DNA of 64,000 bases. Origin: Prosapia bicincta (lineage: Eukaryota; Arthropoda; Insecta; Hemiptera; Cercopidae). This document shows, one piece after another, positions 1 to 12,110 of this stretch. The DNA is taken from NCBI GenBank assembly GCA_036971475.1, contig JBAIZL010000007.1, forward strand, positions 31,687,947 to 31,751,946, in the 5' to 3' direction. Below the pieces are notes generated by a model. That model saw only the letters and a program-made list of their open reading frames with translations, did no database searches and had not been told where the DNA came from. The position numbers were made by a program, and so were the translations under genes. Position 1 is the first letter of the stretch; each line of letters begins with the position of its first letter.

Positions 1-1049
1 GGCATACTTCCTAATTTATTCTATAATATACTTTTTAAATCAATAAAATACTTCTAATACTAGGCATACTTCCTAATTTATTCTATAATATACTTTTTAA
101 ATCAATAAAATACTTCTAATACTAGGCATACTTCCTAATTTATTCTATAATATACTTTTTAAATCAATAAAATACTTCTAATACTAGGCATACTTCCTAA
201 TTTATTCTATAATATACTTTTTAAATCAATAAAATACTTCTAATACTAGGCATACTTCCTAATTTATTCTATAATATACTTTTTAAATCAATAAAATACT
301 TCTAATACTAGGCATACTTCCTAATTTATTCTATAATATACTTTTTAAATCAATAAAATACTTCTAATACTAGGCATACTTCCTAATTTATTCTATAATA
401 TACTTTTTAAATCAATAAAATACTTCTAATACTAGGCATACTTCCTAATTTATTCTATAATATACTTTTTAAATCAATAAAATACTTCTAATACTAGGCA
501 TACTTCCTAATTTATTCTATAATATACTTTTTAAATCAATAAAATACTTCTAATACTAGGCATACTTCCTAATTTATTCTATAATATACTTTTTAAATCA
601 ATAAAATACTTCTAATACTAGGCATACTTCCTAATTTATTCTATAATATACTTTTTAAATCAATAAAATACTTCTAATACTAGGCATACTTCCTAATTTA
701 TTCTATAATATACTTTTTAAATCAATAAAATACTTCTAATACTAGGCATACTTCCTAATTTATTCTATAATATACTTTTTAAATCAATAAAATACTTCTA
801 ATACTAGGCATACTTCCTAATTTATTCTATAATATACTTTTTAAATCAATAAAATACTTCTAATACTAGGCATACTTCCTAATTTATTCTATAATATACT
901 TTTTAAATCAATAAAATACTTCTAATACTAGGCATACTTCCTAATTTATTCTATAATATACTTTTTAAATCAATAAAATACTTCTAATACTAGGCATACT
1001 TCCTAATTTATTCTATAATATACTTTTTAAATCAATAAAATACTTCTAA
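1..1049. repeat. 62-bp satellite array, near-identical copies
   Basis: About 17 head-to-tail copies of a 62-bp AT-rich unit beginning GGCATACTTCC and ending TTCTAATACTA. The copies I compared are identical. The array starts at the window edge, so its true length is unknown. Such homogeneity points to recent amplification or active homogenisation. No reading frame, dyad or ribozyme core was seen inside the unit. Confidence 0.97.
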
Positions 1050-1140
1050 CATTTTGCATAGCTCTTAATTAATATACAGAATATTATTTTGTTTGAATCT
1101 TTAAAATACTTCTAAAGTTACGTATAACTTTTAATATATT
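1050..1140. repeat. Degenerate edge monomers of the 62-bp satellite
   Basis: Past the last perfect copy the sequence still follows the monomer loosely: GCATAGCTCTTAATT, then AAAATACTTCTAAA, then another weak copy. Strong decay at the edge beside perfect internal units is the usual signature of unequal exchange acting on the array interior. Confidence 0.7.
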
Positions 1141-1689
1141 TAATATTTGATTGCATCAAAACAATAAAATTCGCATGACAAAAATTCTTTACTCCTAAAT
1201 CTAAAACTAAGAACCGCATCAAACACATATGTTATGACTCTAAGTTAAAACTGATAAACCATATGTTTACCATCCCGCTAGTGCAATGATATTGACACCA
1301 CTCACACAAAAGGATCTTTTCTGGACATTTAAATACATTTTATAACTCTATACGCGAAATAATAGGCGTCGGAAATAAAATACAAACATGTTACACGAAA
1401 AGACAGTTCTGCAAAAAGCAGGAGGCCATAAGATCGTTGTCTTATGATGTTATAAAGTTTTTCAGTATTTTGCACATATTTTATATTCTCTTGCAGCCAA
1501 GAGATCGTATGTGTAAGGGAAAATTATTAAAAAAACCACCCATATCCTTTATTTTTAGGATTTTAATATTTCAATGAAATATTTCGTTACCATGACGTTT
1601 TTAATATTTTTCCCACATAAAAAAAATATACATATATACATTATAATACTATACTTTAGTAAATTTTCCAGTTTAGCGTTTTCTGAAGA
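1141..1689. other. AT-rich sequence, nothing recognised
   Basis: No open frame, tandem repeat or recognisable element was seen in this stretch between the satellite and the PLE remnant. Confidence 0.5.
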
Positions 1690-1929
1690 GACACATTTCT
1701 TACTTATGTGTGTATGGTACGTTATAAGTAATTATTTATAGAGGTAAGTGTAAACTATTAACTTAGTATTCCGTGTGTCGTTTGTTTATTTAGAACTTTT
1801 CTGTAGTTGTTAGTTTATTGTAACGTTTAAGTACGTGAAGAATTTTTATATTATTTTGGATGTTTGTGTTTAGTGTATGTGTTGGGGGTTTTGTACATAT
1901 GTTGTGTTATAGTATTAGGTTAATATTTT

Positions 1930-2290
1930 AATGTCATTGGTGTGTCTTTTTTACCTTGTGTCAATTTATCTACTGTTTGGGTAAATGTAGAAGCTAGGGC
2001 AGTCGTCACATGATATTTTGTATACACCCGATGAATTGTATTTATCTGTTTGTTGCTGAAAGTGTTGTAGGTGTCTTTTAGGAGTGTTCTTGGTTTTGTA
2101 TGATAATTGTTAATTGAGTTTTCTGAAGGTGGCAGCAATTTTGTGTGAGTGTTTGTTGTGGTAAGTGATTTAAATATATTTATTGTTTGTTTTGTGCCTG
2201 GAATGTGTGATTGTTTAAAGGTTTTGTTTACGTTTAATTTCCTTGAGTACATTGTCAATAGGTGTATGTTCGTAGCCGTTTTATGGGTGA
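1930..2290 (-). pseudogene. PLE GIY-YIG endonuclease fragment
   Basis: Read on the minus strand, about 2035 down to 1970 gives GVYKISCDDCPSFYIYPNSR. This matches the PLE endonuclease signature: GIY-like triplet, CxxC pair, then the YIG region, here changed to YIY. Upstream codons resemble the linker between reverse transcriptase and endonuclease but are split over two frames, and the long open frame at 1920-2258 is a different frame from the signature. In intact PLEs this domain nicks target DNA during integration. The loss of the YIG glycine, the frameshift and the lack of a downstream domain make this a dead fragment. Confidence 0.7.
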
Positions 2291-2319
2291 TTCAAGCAAC
2301 TCTAAGCACTACAAAATTA

Positions 2320-2560
2320 CATCAGAACAATGCAAGCAAACCTAACACTCCTCCTTGAAATAGAAGACAACCACAAAATAAACTTTCTAGAACAACAAAA
2401 AGATTTAAAAACATACAGGAAATCACTGACACCGTCATACACAGCTCGTCTAACCTCCCAGCATAACACAATCATGCGACATTACAAAAATGTTACACCT
2501 CCTAGTCAATATACACATGCAGCAAAAAAGCTTCTAAAATTGGTCACAATAGGAAATCTA
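2320..2560 (+). pseudogene. PLE reverse transcriptase C-terminal fragment
   Basis: The plus strand encodes LEIEDNHKINFLE in one frame. After a one-base frame change it continues as TYRKS and TDTVIHSSSNLPA, ending in a stop. This order (E-E-x-N-x-INFLD, then YRKPTxTDxxIHxxSxHP) is the conserved segment just after the catalytic core of PLE reverse transcriptases. Catalytic motifs are absent because the element is cut upstream. The frame change and stop make it a fossil. A short downstream stretch may continue the domain but is too decayed to call. Confidence 0.7.
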
Positions 2561-2640
2561 ACTGAGATCATCCGTATTATCTATATTATAATTACAGTTA
2601 ATATAAACAAAAGAGTATTTAAATAACTGTATAAATCAAC

Positions 2641-2765
2641 TGTGTCTTAATGGTTAATTTAAATAAATAAAACCTCTATGCCACAAATAATTTTTTCCTT
2701 TGTTTAAAAGCTTATGTATCATGCAAAATCATAGCAATCATCCTCAGATGTAATTTACAAAACAC
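2641..2765 (-). repeat. Decayed hammerhead-type PLE terminal repeat (C type)
   Basis: On the minus strand this reads CTGAGGATGATTGC, later GATACATAAGC, then ATTTGTGGCATAGAGG and TTTTATTTATTTAAAT. That is the order seen in the inverted repeats around the 67-bp satellite (44204-44290 and 47921-48005). The CUGANGA box survives, but the stem II partner and GAAA box are lost, so no ribozyme is expected. It sits directly beside the PLE reverse transcriptase fragment, tying this terminal-repeat family to PLEs. Confidence 0.6.
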
Positions 2766-2770
2766 CTACC

Positions 2771-3374
2771 TAGTGAACAAGCAGAGTGCAAGACGACCGT
2801 ATAGACTTGTCTAGTTACTAATTTTGCTCCAGATCTCGGATTGTTTTGTCCCTAACCTCAATATCTCGGTCCTTATTTTGGACTCAGATTTAGTGTTCGA
2901 TACAAATAACAAATATATATCTAATTATAGAACTTCGTTAACATTTAGCTTTGACATTTTATTTAAAAACTCTTCAGTATCCAACATGCATAATCTGATC
3001 GCTGAAGGCGATTAATTCTACGAATCATTCAACAAAATTTATATAATGTTATAAGCCTCATGGATAACCTTATAAGCGTTATAATGACATAGCCTCATAT
3101 GGTTCTTGACCAGGAGCTCTTATAGATCTGATCTAACCTTCTGGTAACTTATGTCCCTCAAGGTGCTGCACTCTGCAGTAGCTATCGGAACTAGTTCTAA
3201 TTATTGCAAATAACATTTAATACTGATTATTGTTTTACAAAAAAAATATCACAGTGAATAAGTGTATACATAAATATTGTATTCTTTATTGGTCTATTTA
3301 AGTATAAACAACCAAAACAAAAGGAGGAGTATTACTACAAACGTTTTCCATTGAATTATACATTTTTACAGCCC
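2771..3374. other. AT-rich sequence, nothing recognised
   Basis: Only short chance reading frames; no repeat or element was identified before the left inverted arm begins. Confidence 0.45.
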
Positions 3375-5009
3375 TAATGTGTTTAGCCTAAAATCAGGAT
3401 TTCCAAATCAGTATCTTCGTCGTGGATTAATTTTTTCTGGGAACGCCTATTTTTTTTTTATCTGTATTTCACTTTTTGTTAAAAATGTTTGTAGGTCAAT
3501 TATTTGTGTAGTTTAATAATTTAAATATCAGCTTCATAGATACTTTATTCGTTATTCCCTACATAATATTATGACCATTTTAATACACAGGACGTATTCC
3601 TGACCTAGTATGAGCGAGAAAAAAGTCTAATATGAAAAAGACGTAAGCATTACCATATATAAAATTTCTTATACAGAACACAAAGCCTACTACATATATA
3701 TATGTTTGAATTTGTAGCAAATTTTATATAATGTTAAACACTGTGTATTCTGGACCATAAACCTGAAAATTAAGAGTTTCTTGCAAACATAATATAAGTT
3801 TTGCAGCGACTAGTTTTTCACCGTGCATATTTACAAAATATTGTATTTCTAAGCTAATGACATTCAACGTTTCGGTCGATAACCTCAAGGCACATACCTA
3901 CATATTACCTTGCGAGCTTTGACATAGCAAATAAAAATGTGTGCCACCCCATTATTCCTTGCTCTTCTTACTTGGAGGGGAATTTTTCACCCTGGAGACA
4001 TTTCTTTGTGCTTAAAAATATTTATTAAGATTATTGTATATTAAAACATATAGGCTAGAATATATCATGTAATTTTAAAATTCAATTATCAATAGTAAAC
4101 ACTACAGCTGTTATGTATATACAAGACTTGCCTCTATACTAAATTCAGTACGAAATAGGCTCTGTTTACTGCATGCTGATCTAACCCATTCATCCCATTT
4201 ACCAGGATATTAGAGTATATCTCCTTCGTATAAAATGTTTTATAAAACTTTATTTTAGCTTTACCAGACTCTGCACTTTCTTGAGGAGAGTCATGATGGT
4301 CAGTTTCTTAATAAAGCTAAGCTTTATTATTGTATAACTATTTAAACTCTAGTTATTCTGAGAGAAACTAAATTCACTCTCCTTGTTTTATTTGGTGATT
4401 CGATCGATGGGTTCATCAATTCTCATTTTAATATTGCGACAAACTGTTTAGTACTGCCTCTCATCGATCTTTAACAGCTTTGATCCACGATTTATGTACC
4501 ATAAAATAGTATAACTCCAAGTATTTAGAAATGGCTTTATTAATTCGATTAGAACAGGTTATGTGCAATTATTATCCGTATATTTTCCTACGCTCTTTAT
4601 AATAATAATATATTAATCTACATATATAATTTAAAAGTTAATCTTTAGTGTCAAAGTTTCAATTAATAGCAGTAAAGCGATATTTACAAATGGTGTCGAT
4701 TCCGCTACCATTAGCAGTGCTTTAGGGTCTACGTAATCTAAAAATTTGTTGAAATCTATAATCTTTTGTTTAATTATGTTTATAACTTTTTGTAGCTTTA
4801 TTTTGATTCACTTTTATTATTAGTTTTTCACGTATAATATCTTTACAGGGTTTTTTTGAAATTTTCTTTATTTTATTAAAAATTATAATATTTTGTAAGA
4901 CAATTTTTTGTATTGTTCAACTTAACGTTTTATTTTCGAATTATAATTTTAATTCAATTCTTTATATGCGGTGGTTTATCGCCAGCCGTCAAAAACTCGC
5001 GCCTACATA

Positions 5010-5960
5010 GGGCAAAAGTGCACCTCATTCGAAAAATATAATAAACTTCCAATATAATTTTAAATAAACTCACTGCTTATGTGCCTTACCTATCCACAAT
5101 CCACATTTTTATTGATCAGAAGATATAGTGTGTAATGGCTGACACCTTCCTAGAACCGCGACCGAAGGCAGGTCTTTCATATTTAAAATTCTAGAATATG
5201 ACCTGAAACAAATTCATTTATAAAACAATAGTAGCAGGAAATAAAATAAAAACAAGTTAAACAATCAGGTAACTAAACACACTTATAATAGAGGAGGAGA
5301 TTTAAGTTAAAATGGCGATTTGTGCATTTCACATACTAGACAAGGGAGTCCATACCTATTCTTATAATGGTAGGAATACATTATAGGACTCACACCATAA
5401 GACTTTTAAAAGACCACTTTTAGTACACTAGCCAGGATAATAGCTCAGTTGCTTTATGCATGTTTCTTTTATATAATTCTTACTGTTTAAAAAAAAATGG
5501 TAGGCAACATGGTTTATACAAGTGGTTTCAGTTCCTCGTAGGCAGCGACGCATTTCCAATATATAGTACTGTTTTGAATGGAAGCTATTGATTTGAATCA
5601 TAATTAGAGAACTAGATCAGTATAAAGAGTTGTGTCGTTCTAGAGCAATCTTTCTTCTTCCTGAATATAGTTCGATCAGACATTTCACGAGTGACAGCAT
5701 TACACTCAGTCAGAATTCCAATTTAACGTTTGAGAAATGTAATCTACACGTGGGCTACATAATTGCTTGATCTGTGATTGTAAAAGCTTGCACGCTCTTG
5801 AATATGAACTCATTGCTTATCAAAAGTGATTTGTAGAACATTTTTTAAGATTTCTAACTTTCTTCTATTTTTCTGTCCTACACAGGAAAGTAACCGTAGG
5901 CAGTCCATTGCTCCAAGAGAGAGTAGGTGTATCCCTTTCCACAGGATTTTTTCATAAATC
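5010..5960. other. Left-arm-only segment, unrecognised
   Basis: The right arm passes from the homolog of 4880-5010 (about 31440-31500) almost directly to the homolog of about 6240, so this ~1 kb is a left-arm insertion or a right-arm deletion. I saw no coding frame, terminal repeats or target duplication. Confidence 0.5.
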
Positions 5961-5989
5961 CGAAACTCTATAACTACACTTTTTCTATT

Positions 5990-5991
<2 letters not shown>

Positions 5992-6042
<51 letters not shown>

Positions 6043-6298
6043 TGCAAAAAGACTATTATTAGACAAAATAAAAGTGAAAAAAATCAAAGGTTTTATCTGT
6101 TATGAAATAATTCTAGTAACAGCTTTAAAAGAGTTTAGTTATTACTTAAATAACTTAAAAAACTATTACCAAATATTTTTTATTAGAAAACTAAATAGTT
6201 TGAATGTTTAGTCGTATATTTAATATAAAAAATATTACTATATATTTATACCCTCCAGTAAAAGAAAAGTCTTACTTCATATAGTAATATTGTTATTC

Positions 6299-6386
<88 letters not shown>

Positions 6387-6650
6387 ATTGCAATTAAACT
6401 GTTTTGTATAATAATGGAAATAGGTGAAAAAAATTAAAAGGTTTTATTCTTTTCGCAATAACTTTAGTAACAGCTTTAAAAGATTTTAGTTATTACCTAA
6501 AATATCTTTAAGACTTATTACCAAATATCTTTTGTTACAAAACTAAATAAATTGAATGTTTAGTCGTATATTAATTAGAAACAAATATTACTTTATATTT
6601 ATGTCTTAGAGTAAAGAAACATTTATTTCATTTTGGTACTTAAGTAAGTT
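5992..6650. repeat. Tandem duplication with expanded (TA)n tracts
   Basis: (TA)n runs at 5992-6037 and 6299-6383 each precede copies of the same ~260-bp sequence, recognisable by AACAGCTTTAAAAGA, TTTAGTTATTAC and GAATGTTTAGTCGTATATT. The right arm has one copy at about 31320-31450 without the long (TA)n, so the duplication happened in the left arm after the arms separated. Confidence 0.75.
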
Positions 6651-7627
6651 TTATTTGAAGACATTTGTTTCTCGAGTTGTATTTATTAAAAGATGTATTC
6701 TATTTCTATACCTAAACCAATACAGTTTATTTATTTACCTAAACCACAATAATGTTTGTACGCCTCGTGTAGGTTTTTTTGCAAAGAAACTTTCCCCGAG
6801 GCAAGTAAAATTAAGTGTTATGATATTTAATATAAATTCACCCGCAGTTTGTTCCAGAACAATAATTGTACACAGTTCAATAAATAATTTTATTTCTGCA
6901 TCAAGCATATCGTTTAGTTATATATCGCTGATTTAAAGTAAATAACAAAACGATTTTACATATAATTTTAAATATCATAAAATTCATCAAATAAAATATG
7001 TTTTTAAAGATTTTCTCTTTCAGAGTAAAATCTATTTATTTTTAAATTTGCGCTGCAGCGTTATGGGTATGGTACATTTATATTTTTATTTTTATACAAG
7101 TTTTCATCTATAAAAGGCCTGAAGCTTTGAAATTAATATTTTTATGCTCAGTGTACATGCTACTGCATATTTTTCTTTCATCTTTTTCAAGTTAATATGA
7201 TGTTTTACAGAAAGGAAATAGTCGGTGGTGTTTCATAAAATGTTTGCCAGATAAGATGACCTAATTTTCACACCTTTATAGAATCACTGAAAATTACAAA
7301 TGATATTGAAAGAATAAATTCTTGTCTAAATCAGTGTAGCCAACCGAAACGTAGAAGGAAGTGGTTTTTTATTATATTTCCCTAAGGCTTGAGAACAGAG
7401 AATGGTCGGACGCACTAGTATTTACTTTGCTTTCTACCGAGATATTTTACATGCCAATACAAAAACTTATAATTTATGTCTGTATTACATTTTTTAAGGC
7501 TATTCAAATTGTAAACATGAGAAATACTAATTTCTTTAAAACTTTAATTTTAATAAATTCAACATAAAACTTTTTTTTCCTTTTCGAATCAATATATCAG
7601 TCATAAAATTTTGAATGTATATTATAA

Positions 7628-7631
<4 letters not shown>

Positions 7632-7673
<42 letters not shown>
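7632..7673. repeat. (TA)n microsatellite
   Basis: About 20 TA units. The matching place in the right arm also carries a (TA)n run, at 30177-30239, of different length. Confidence 0.95.
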
Positions 7674-7677
<4 letters not shown>

Positions 7678-8499
7678 CAATAAAATAATATAATATGTAT
7701 CCTAATATATAAATATTTCTAATAATAAATATGTATTATGATGTTATATAATATAAATCAAATTACTTAAAAATACTAACTTTTAACTCATCGAATTAAA
7801 AAATATCATTTTTTATATTATACAAAACGTATTTATAAAAGATTAATATTACATTTTTATTATTGTTTTTTTAGCTTTGTGTTTCGTAGATCCTATACGA
7901 TGTATATTTAAGAACTGTCGCAGCGCTCAGCAAAGCGGCGTTTGCAGGGCGTGTGCAATGGTCAGCATCTTAATGAAATAGTTTTAAGTTCTATGTAATT
8001 ATTTGTAATAGAGATAATTTATTTTTTAAATGTATGTCAAGAATGTATGTCATAACTGTATAAATACGTTTATAAAGTTAAATTGTTCGGTTGTTTCTAT
8101 AAAATGTTATCTGGAAAATTATAAAGTTGATCCAAAATATGAAGTAATAAAATAAGTTTTGAAGCATACTGAAAGAAGAAAAGTTTTCAAAACATATCTT
8201 TAATTCGTTTTTATTGTATTAGAAGCGAATGCAACTAGAGTTGTGTTAAAAGATTTATAGTTGAAAAATATGAAATAAAAGTTCTTTCACTCCAATGAAA
8301 CTTTTATAAATATTTTTATTGATGAAAAAAATGTAGTTCAAATTACTAAAACCTTTTCTACTGGTTATTAGAGCATTTTATATCTTTAAAATTTATATAC
8401 TTTCACATTTTTAAATCCAATTTGTAGTTATATGTACCTAAGAATTTTACAATTATCACTGCTTTCTTTCTTTTAATTTCTTATTTTACTAATCCAGCT

Positions 8500-9200
8500 T
8501 GTCCGCCCTCTCTCTATTTTCATATCTTTTCTCTTTACTGTGACTTCCACCTCATCTCTGCTCTGTTACACCTACATCTTCTCTTTACTGCGACTTCCAC
8601 CTCTTCTCTCCACTGTTTCAATTATCTCCTTCCTTCACGGCTTTGTTCAGATATTCTTCAACTGCTTCTTAATCCTCGATCCTCCATTGGTTATTTCATT
8701 TTTTCTCTCCTCTTTGTGTATACCACCCTCTTTTTCTCCATCCCTGCGTCCATGTCTTTTTTCAATTGCTTTGTACGCCTTGTCTCCCTGCACCGTTTAC
8801 TTCTGTCCACTTCATTGCCCATATTTTCTCTTACTGCGTCGACAACTTGTTTTCTCTATTGCTTCGTTTACTTCGTCGTTTACTATTTTTTCACTTTTTT
8901 CTATTACTTCGTCCAGCGTATACTTCCACTTCATCGTGTAAATTTTCTCTACGCTACTTTTTACACCTATTATCTTCTTTGATTAATCCATCGCTTCTCT
9001 CTTCTGCTACATCTACTCCATCCTTTCCTCTCCATTAATGCATTGACCTAATCTCTCCACCTGCTTATATACCTCTTCTGACTACTGTCTCGATGACTTC
9101 ACCCCGTCACTGCATCGGCAAACTCATCTTTCCACTACATCGACTCTATCTATTGCTTTGTATACATCTTCTCTCAGTGTTTCCATAGGCCCATCAAGTT
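8500..9200. repeat. Degenerate polypyrimidine repeat region
   Basis: The plus strand is strongly C+T-rich and built from imperfect repeats of motifs such as CTTCTCTCCACTG, TTGCTTCGTTTACTTC and TCCACTTCATCG. Several overlapping frames stay open only because of this composition. The purine-rich counterpart in the right arm is split by the LINE (26400-26600 and 28240-28740). Confidence 0.75.
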
Positions 9201-10595
9201 TTCTTTCATTATTAGCTTTGTTAGCTTGTTATGAAGTTTATTCTTCTTCTTGACCTTGTAGTAGTCCTTTTCAAATTAATTTTTTTTTATTGAATATTTT
9301 TATAAATTCTTTTTTCTTATCGCTCTCTTCGAATCTTCATTTAGGATTACCTTGTATATTTCTCCACCAACGCTAAATCTGCTAAAGCTTGTAACGTCGT
9401 TTCTTTGTAATTCTTATTTCTTCGTATGTATTGTTCTTTTTTATTTGTTCTCAATTTGTTCGTGTTATTTTCAGAACTGAATAGAAAAATTTCAAATAGT
9501 TTAAATTCATGATTATTGCGAATGACAGTGTACCTAGAATTATAAAGTTTTGAAAGACCATTCTACCAAGCTAACAAGAAAACTTGACGATGGTCAAGAA
9601 AAGAAGTTCTTAGTTGGAAGTTGAAAACTAGAGAGCTCAACTTGAAAGTTTTAACTCAAGTGTTTTAACTCAAGATATAAAGTTGGTGAGTTAGAATTTC
9701 AAATTTATATTCAAGTGCAATTAATTGTAATAAGCTTAGAGAATGAAAGAACATTCTCTACTGATTCCGAACTGGAAATTTTGGAAGTATTATAAACATG
9801 TTTTGAAAAAATACGTGTTATGCTGCAGTAATGAAGAGATCATGGAATTTTATCAGAAAGACTAACACTTCAGCAAATATCGGATCAGCAAATTTGATTT
9901 ATAAGAAATATTAACGCTAGGTAGTGTCTAAAATTTGTTCTAGATCCTTTAATCAATAAAAGTTGAAACCTAGAATATTCGATATATATTATTATTACCT
10001 GCAGTAAAGTAGACTTATTCCAAACACTTGTACATCCTAAACTAAAAATAAATGTTGTTGGGATATGTTGTTGGTTTTTAGAAGTTTCTAAGTTTTACAT
10101 CTTCTCTCAGTTTTTCCATAAGTTCATCAAGTTGTCTTCCATTATTAGCATTGTTACCTTGTTATAATGTTTGTTCTCCTCCTTGTCATCGCAACAGGCC
10201 TTTTCATTTATTTTTATTTATTGAATAGATTATAACTTTTTTTTCTTGTCGCTTTCTTCGCATCTTCATTTATGATTAACCTATATATTTTCCTCTAACG
10301 CTATGTTTCCTAAAGCTTGTAACGTCGTTTCTTTGTAATAATTCTTACTTCTGTATTGTTCGTATTAATTGTTCTCAACTAGCATTGTGAAGTTTTGAAA
10401 GCTTCTACCAAGCTAACAAGAAAACTAGACGATGACCAAGAAAAGAAGTTCTTAGTTGGAAGTTGAGAAGTAGAGAGTTCAACTTGAAAGTTTTAACTCA
10501 AGTGTAAAAAGACACAGATGGCAGTTTGCTTCCACATTCAAGTGTAATAAACTGTAATAAACTTAAAGAATGAAAGAACGCAACAAATTTAGAAT
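9150..10595 (+). repeat. Left-arm direct duplication (9150-9780 and 10095-10595)
   Basis: Sequence from CATCTTCTCTCAG through TAAAGCTTGTAACGTCGTTTCTTTGTAAT to GTTTTAACTCAAGTG occurs twice in the same orientation, separated by about 300 bp. The right arm has one copy (about 25940-26470). The duplication therefore postdates arm formation. Confidence 0.7.
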
Positions 10596-10629
10596 TTTTC
10601 AAACTTTATAAAAACCTTTTAAACAGATA

Positions 10630-10900
10630 CTTTTTAGTGCCCGAATGTTATCAGAAAGACTAACTCTAGTGGCGATAGGAGTAATTCCTATTGACCTGCA
10701 TGCACTACAGAAGAAGACCATTGCAGAGCAACAAAACAATATGAACGATAGGGAAAACAAAAAAGAAGCGAGAAGGACGACGATGACCAAGTGGCAGGAA
10801 AGATGGTCTACGGAACTCACCGGAAGATGGACAGTCAGGCTAATCAAAAACCTATCCAGTTGGACTAACAGGCAGCATGGAGAGGTAAACCTCTACACAA
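10630..10900 (+). pseudogene. R1-like non-LTR retrotransposon C-terminal fragment
   Basis: The frame from about 10633 reads SARMLSERLTLVAIGVIPIDL, then a basic linker, then TKWQERWSTELTGRWTVRLI and SWTNRQHGEVN. The spacing of GVIPIDL, WQxRW, GRWTxRLI and W-x-NRxHGEVN is what I know from the region after the reverse transcriptase in R1-clade LINEs. Catalytic motifs, endonuclease and the zinc knuckle are absent, so only about 85 codons of the tail are left. The frame then runs into an ATT microsatellite. The fragment is in the left arm only. The upstream part of the track frame is open, so decay is mainly truncation. Clade assignment is from memory of the motif pattern. Confidence 0.7.
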
Positions 10901-10975
10901 TATTATTATTATTATTGCTGTTGTTGTGATTATTACTATTATTACATATATTATTACTATTTACATTATTATTTT
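10899..10975. repeat. (ATT)n microsatellite
   Basis: Imperfect TTA/TTG repeats directly after the LINE fragment. The right-arm counterpart is the longer ATR repeat at 24217-24440. Confidence 0.85.
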
Positions 10976-11239
10976 AAACGTTATTATCCGCATAATCAAG
11001 AAGAAAGTTTCTTTAAGCAAACTAGGTTAAATTAAAATTATTTATTTCTAGCGCATTTTATACATCGATATTGTTGTTACGGGATAGAAACAGAGCGTTT
11101 TCCGCCTCACAGCAGTAGCTAAATCTCGTGCATAAAATTATTCAAAAATTAACATTAAAAATCGTATGTATTTTTGTAAGCTTATCTGAATCGCTTTTTT
11201 ACTAAACTTTCAAACTTTGTTTCAGTAAATGCTTTCAAA

Positions 11240-11535
11240 CTTTGCCTTTTACCATTTCTCTGTGCAGCTTGTTTCGTACATTGTCGACAGATGTCTGAAA
11301 CAACTCAGAATCTTGGGGAAACAAATCCCCCTGCATTCATCAACGAACGCGTGGGTTAAGCCTTACAAATGCTTTCAACAAAACGCACTTTTGGCTATTT
11401 ATTACCTTAATCGTGGGTTCAAAACAAACAAACCCCAACTAACATCTCGGTTGAATGGTTCCCAGACATTTACAAAAACTCAAAATGTAAAAATCCAAAG
11501 AAATGTATTTTTAATTTGCCCTTTATTCTGACGAC
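11240..11535 (+). other. Conserved block with a 100-codon open frame, probably non-coding
   Basis: A 100-codon frame starts at 11229. The same DNA in the right arm (23700-23960, reversed) is about nine-tenths identical by eye. There the frame is broken into overlapping frames, and the amino-acid changes are not concentrated at third positions. A good-looking 3' splice acceptor (pyrimidines then GCAG at about 11268) is not kept in the other arm. I do not recognise the protein and see no sign of selection on it. Confidence 0.3.
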
Positions 11536-11539
11536 TATA

Positions 11540-12110
11540 AATTAATATTTCATTTTTGTATTTTTTTGCTTCAAAACTTGGGATAAAGTGTATATATTCA
11601 AAAAAACTACAAATTCACTTCGAACAAATTAAAATTATGCGAATCTAAAAAGCTCAATAAATTACATGGCTGAAAATAGATTTCATATCTTACCTCGTGA
11701 CCTCATCAAACGGTTTTACGGGAACTACCTCTGTAATTTAAACAATGGTTGTTAGTGGTAGTGATTCTTTTTATTTAAATTATAACATCTAGAGTATCAT
11801 TTATACCTAAAAGTGGAAGTAAAAAAGAGAAACACGTAACTTTCAAATATAAGCTTAGTAGCAGGTAAGCACCCCTCTGAATCTGAGAACAAATCTTACA
11901 TGCTTCCCTATGCATAAAACCATAATGAATTCTTCTAGACACTTATTACCTCAAATATTCTGCCTCCTTTTTTTCCTACGCGGAGCTTCAAGGTTTAGAG
12001 CCTCGTGCGAAGCCCATACGGAGGACGTCTACCTCAAATATGTGCCTCACAAATACGGGGCTTTGTAACGTCACAGAACAGGGCATTTTTTGTTACTACC
12101 TAATTATCCA
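11540..12110. other. Left-arm-only segment, unrecognised
   Basis: No counterpart was seen in the right arm between 23470 and 23700. It contains a relatively GC-rich patch around 11970-12090. No frame, terminal repeats or tRNA-like structure was identified. Confidence 0.45.

Larger units (their letters stand above)
1690..2770. mobile_element. Scrambled Penelope-like element remnant
   Basis: Two PLE-derived coding pieces lie back to back in opposite orientation: a GIY-YIG piece on the minus strand (about 1930-2290) and the end of the reverse transcriptase on the plus strand (about 2320-2560). The sense strand of each is A+C-rich, so base composition flips at about 2290. In an intact PLE both domains are on one strand, so an internal inversion or two nested insertions is implied. 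The right end (2641-2765) is a decayed copy of the inverted terminal sequence found around the 67-bp satellite. A much weaker counterpart may lie at 1690-1740. Not functional. Confidence 0.65.

Noticed and set aside
1690..1740. Further hammerhead: CTGAAGA followed by a paired ACACAT/ATGTGT stem
   Set aside because: The GAA box and stem III are missing; at most it is a badly decayed terminal repeat.
8540..9038. Overlapping 88-133-codon frames rich in Ser, Phe, Leu and Tyr
   Set aside because: They come from a polypyrimidine repeat; three frames are open at once and the right-arm counterpart does not keep any of them intact.
11229..11531. Possible conserved gene, 100 codons, similar in both inverted arms
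   Set aside because: The arms are equally similar in neighbouring non-coding blocks, the frame is broken in the right arm, and the apparent splice acceptor is not kept.
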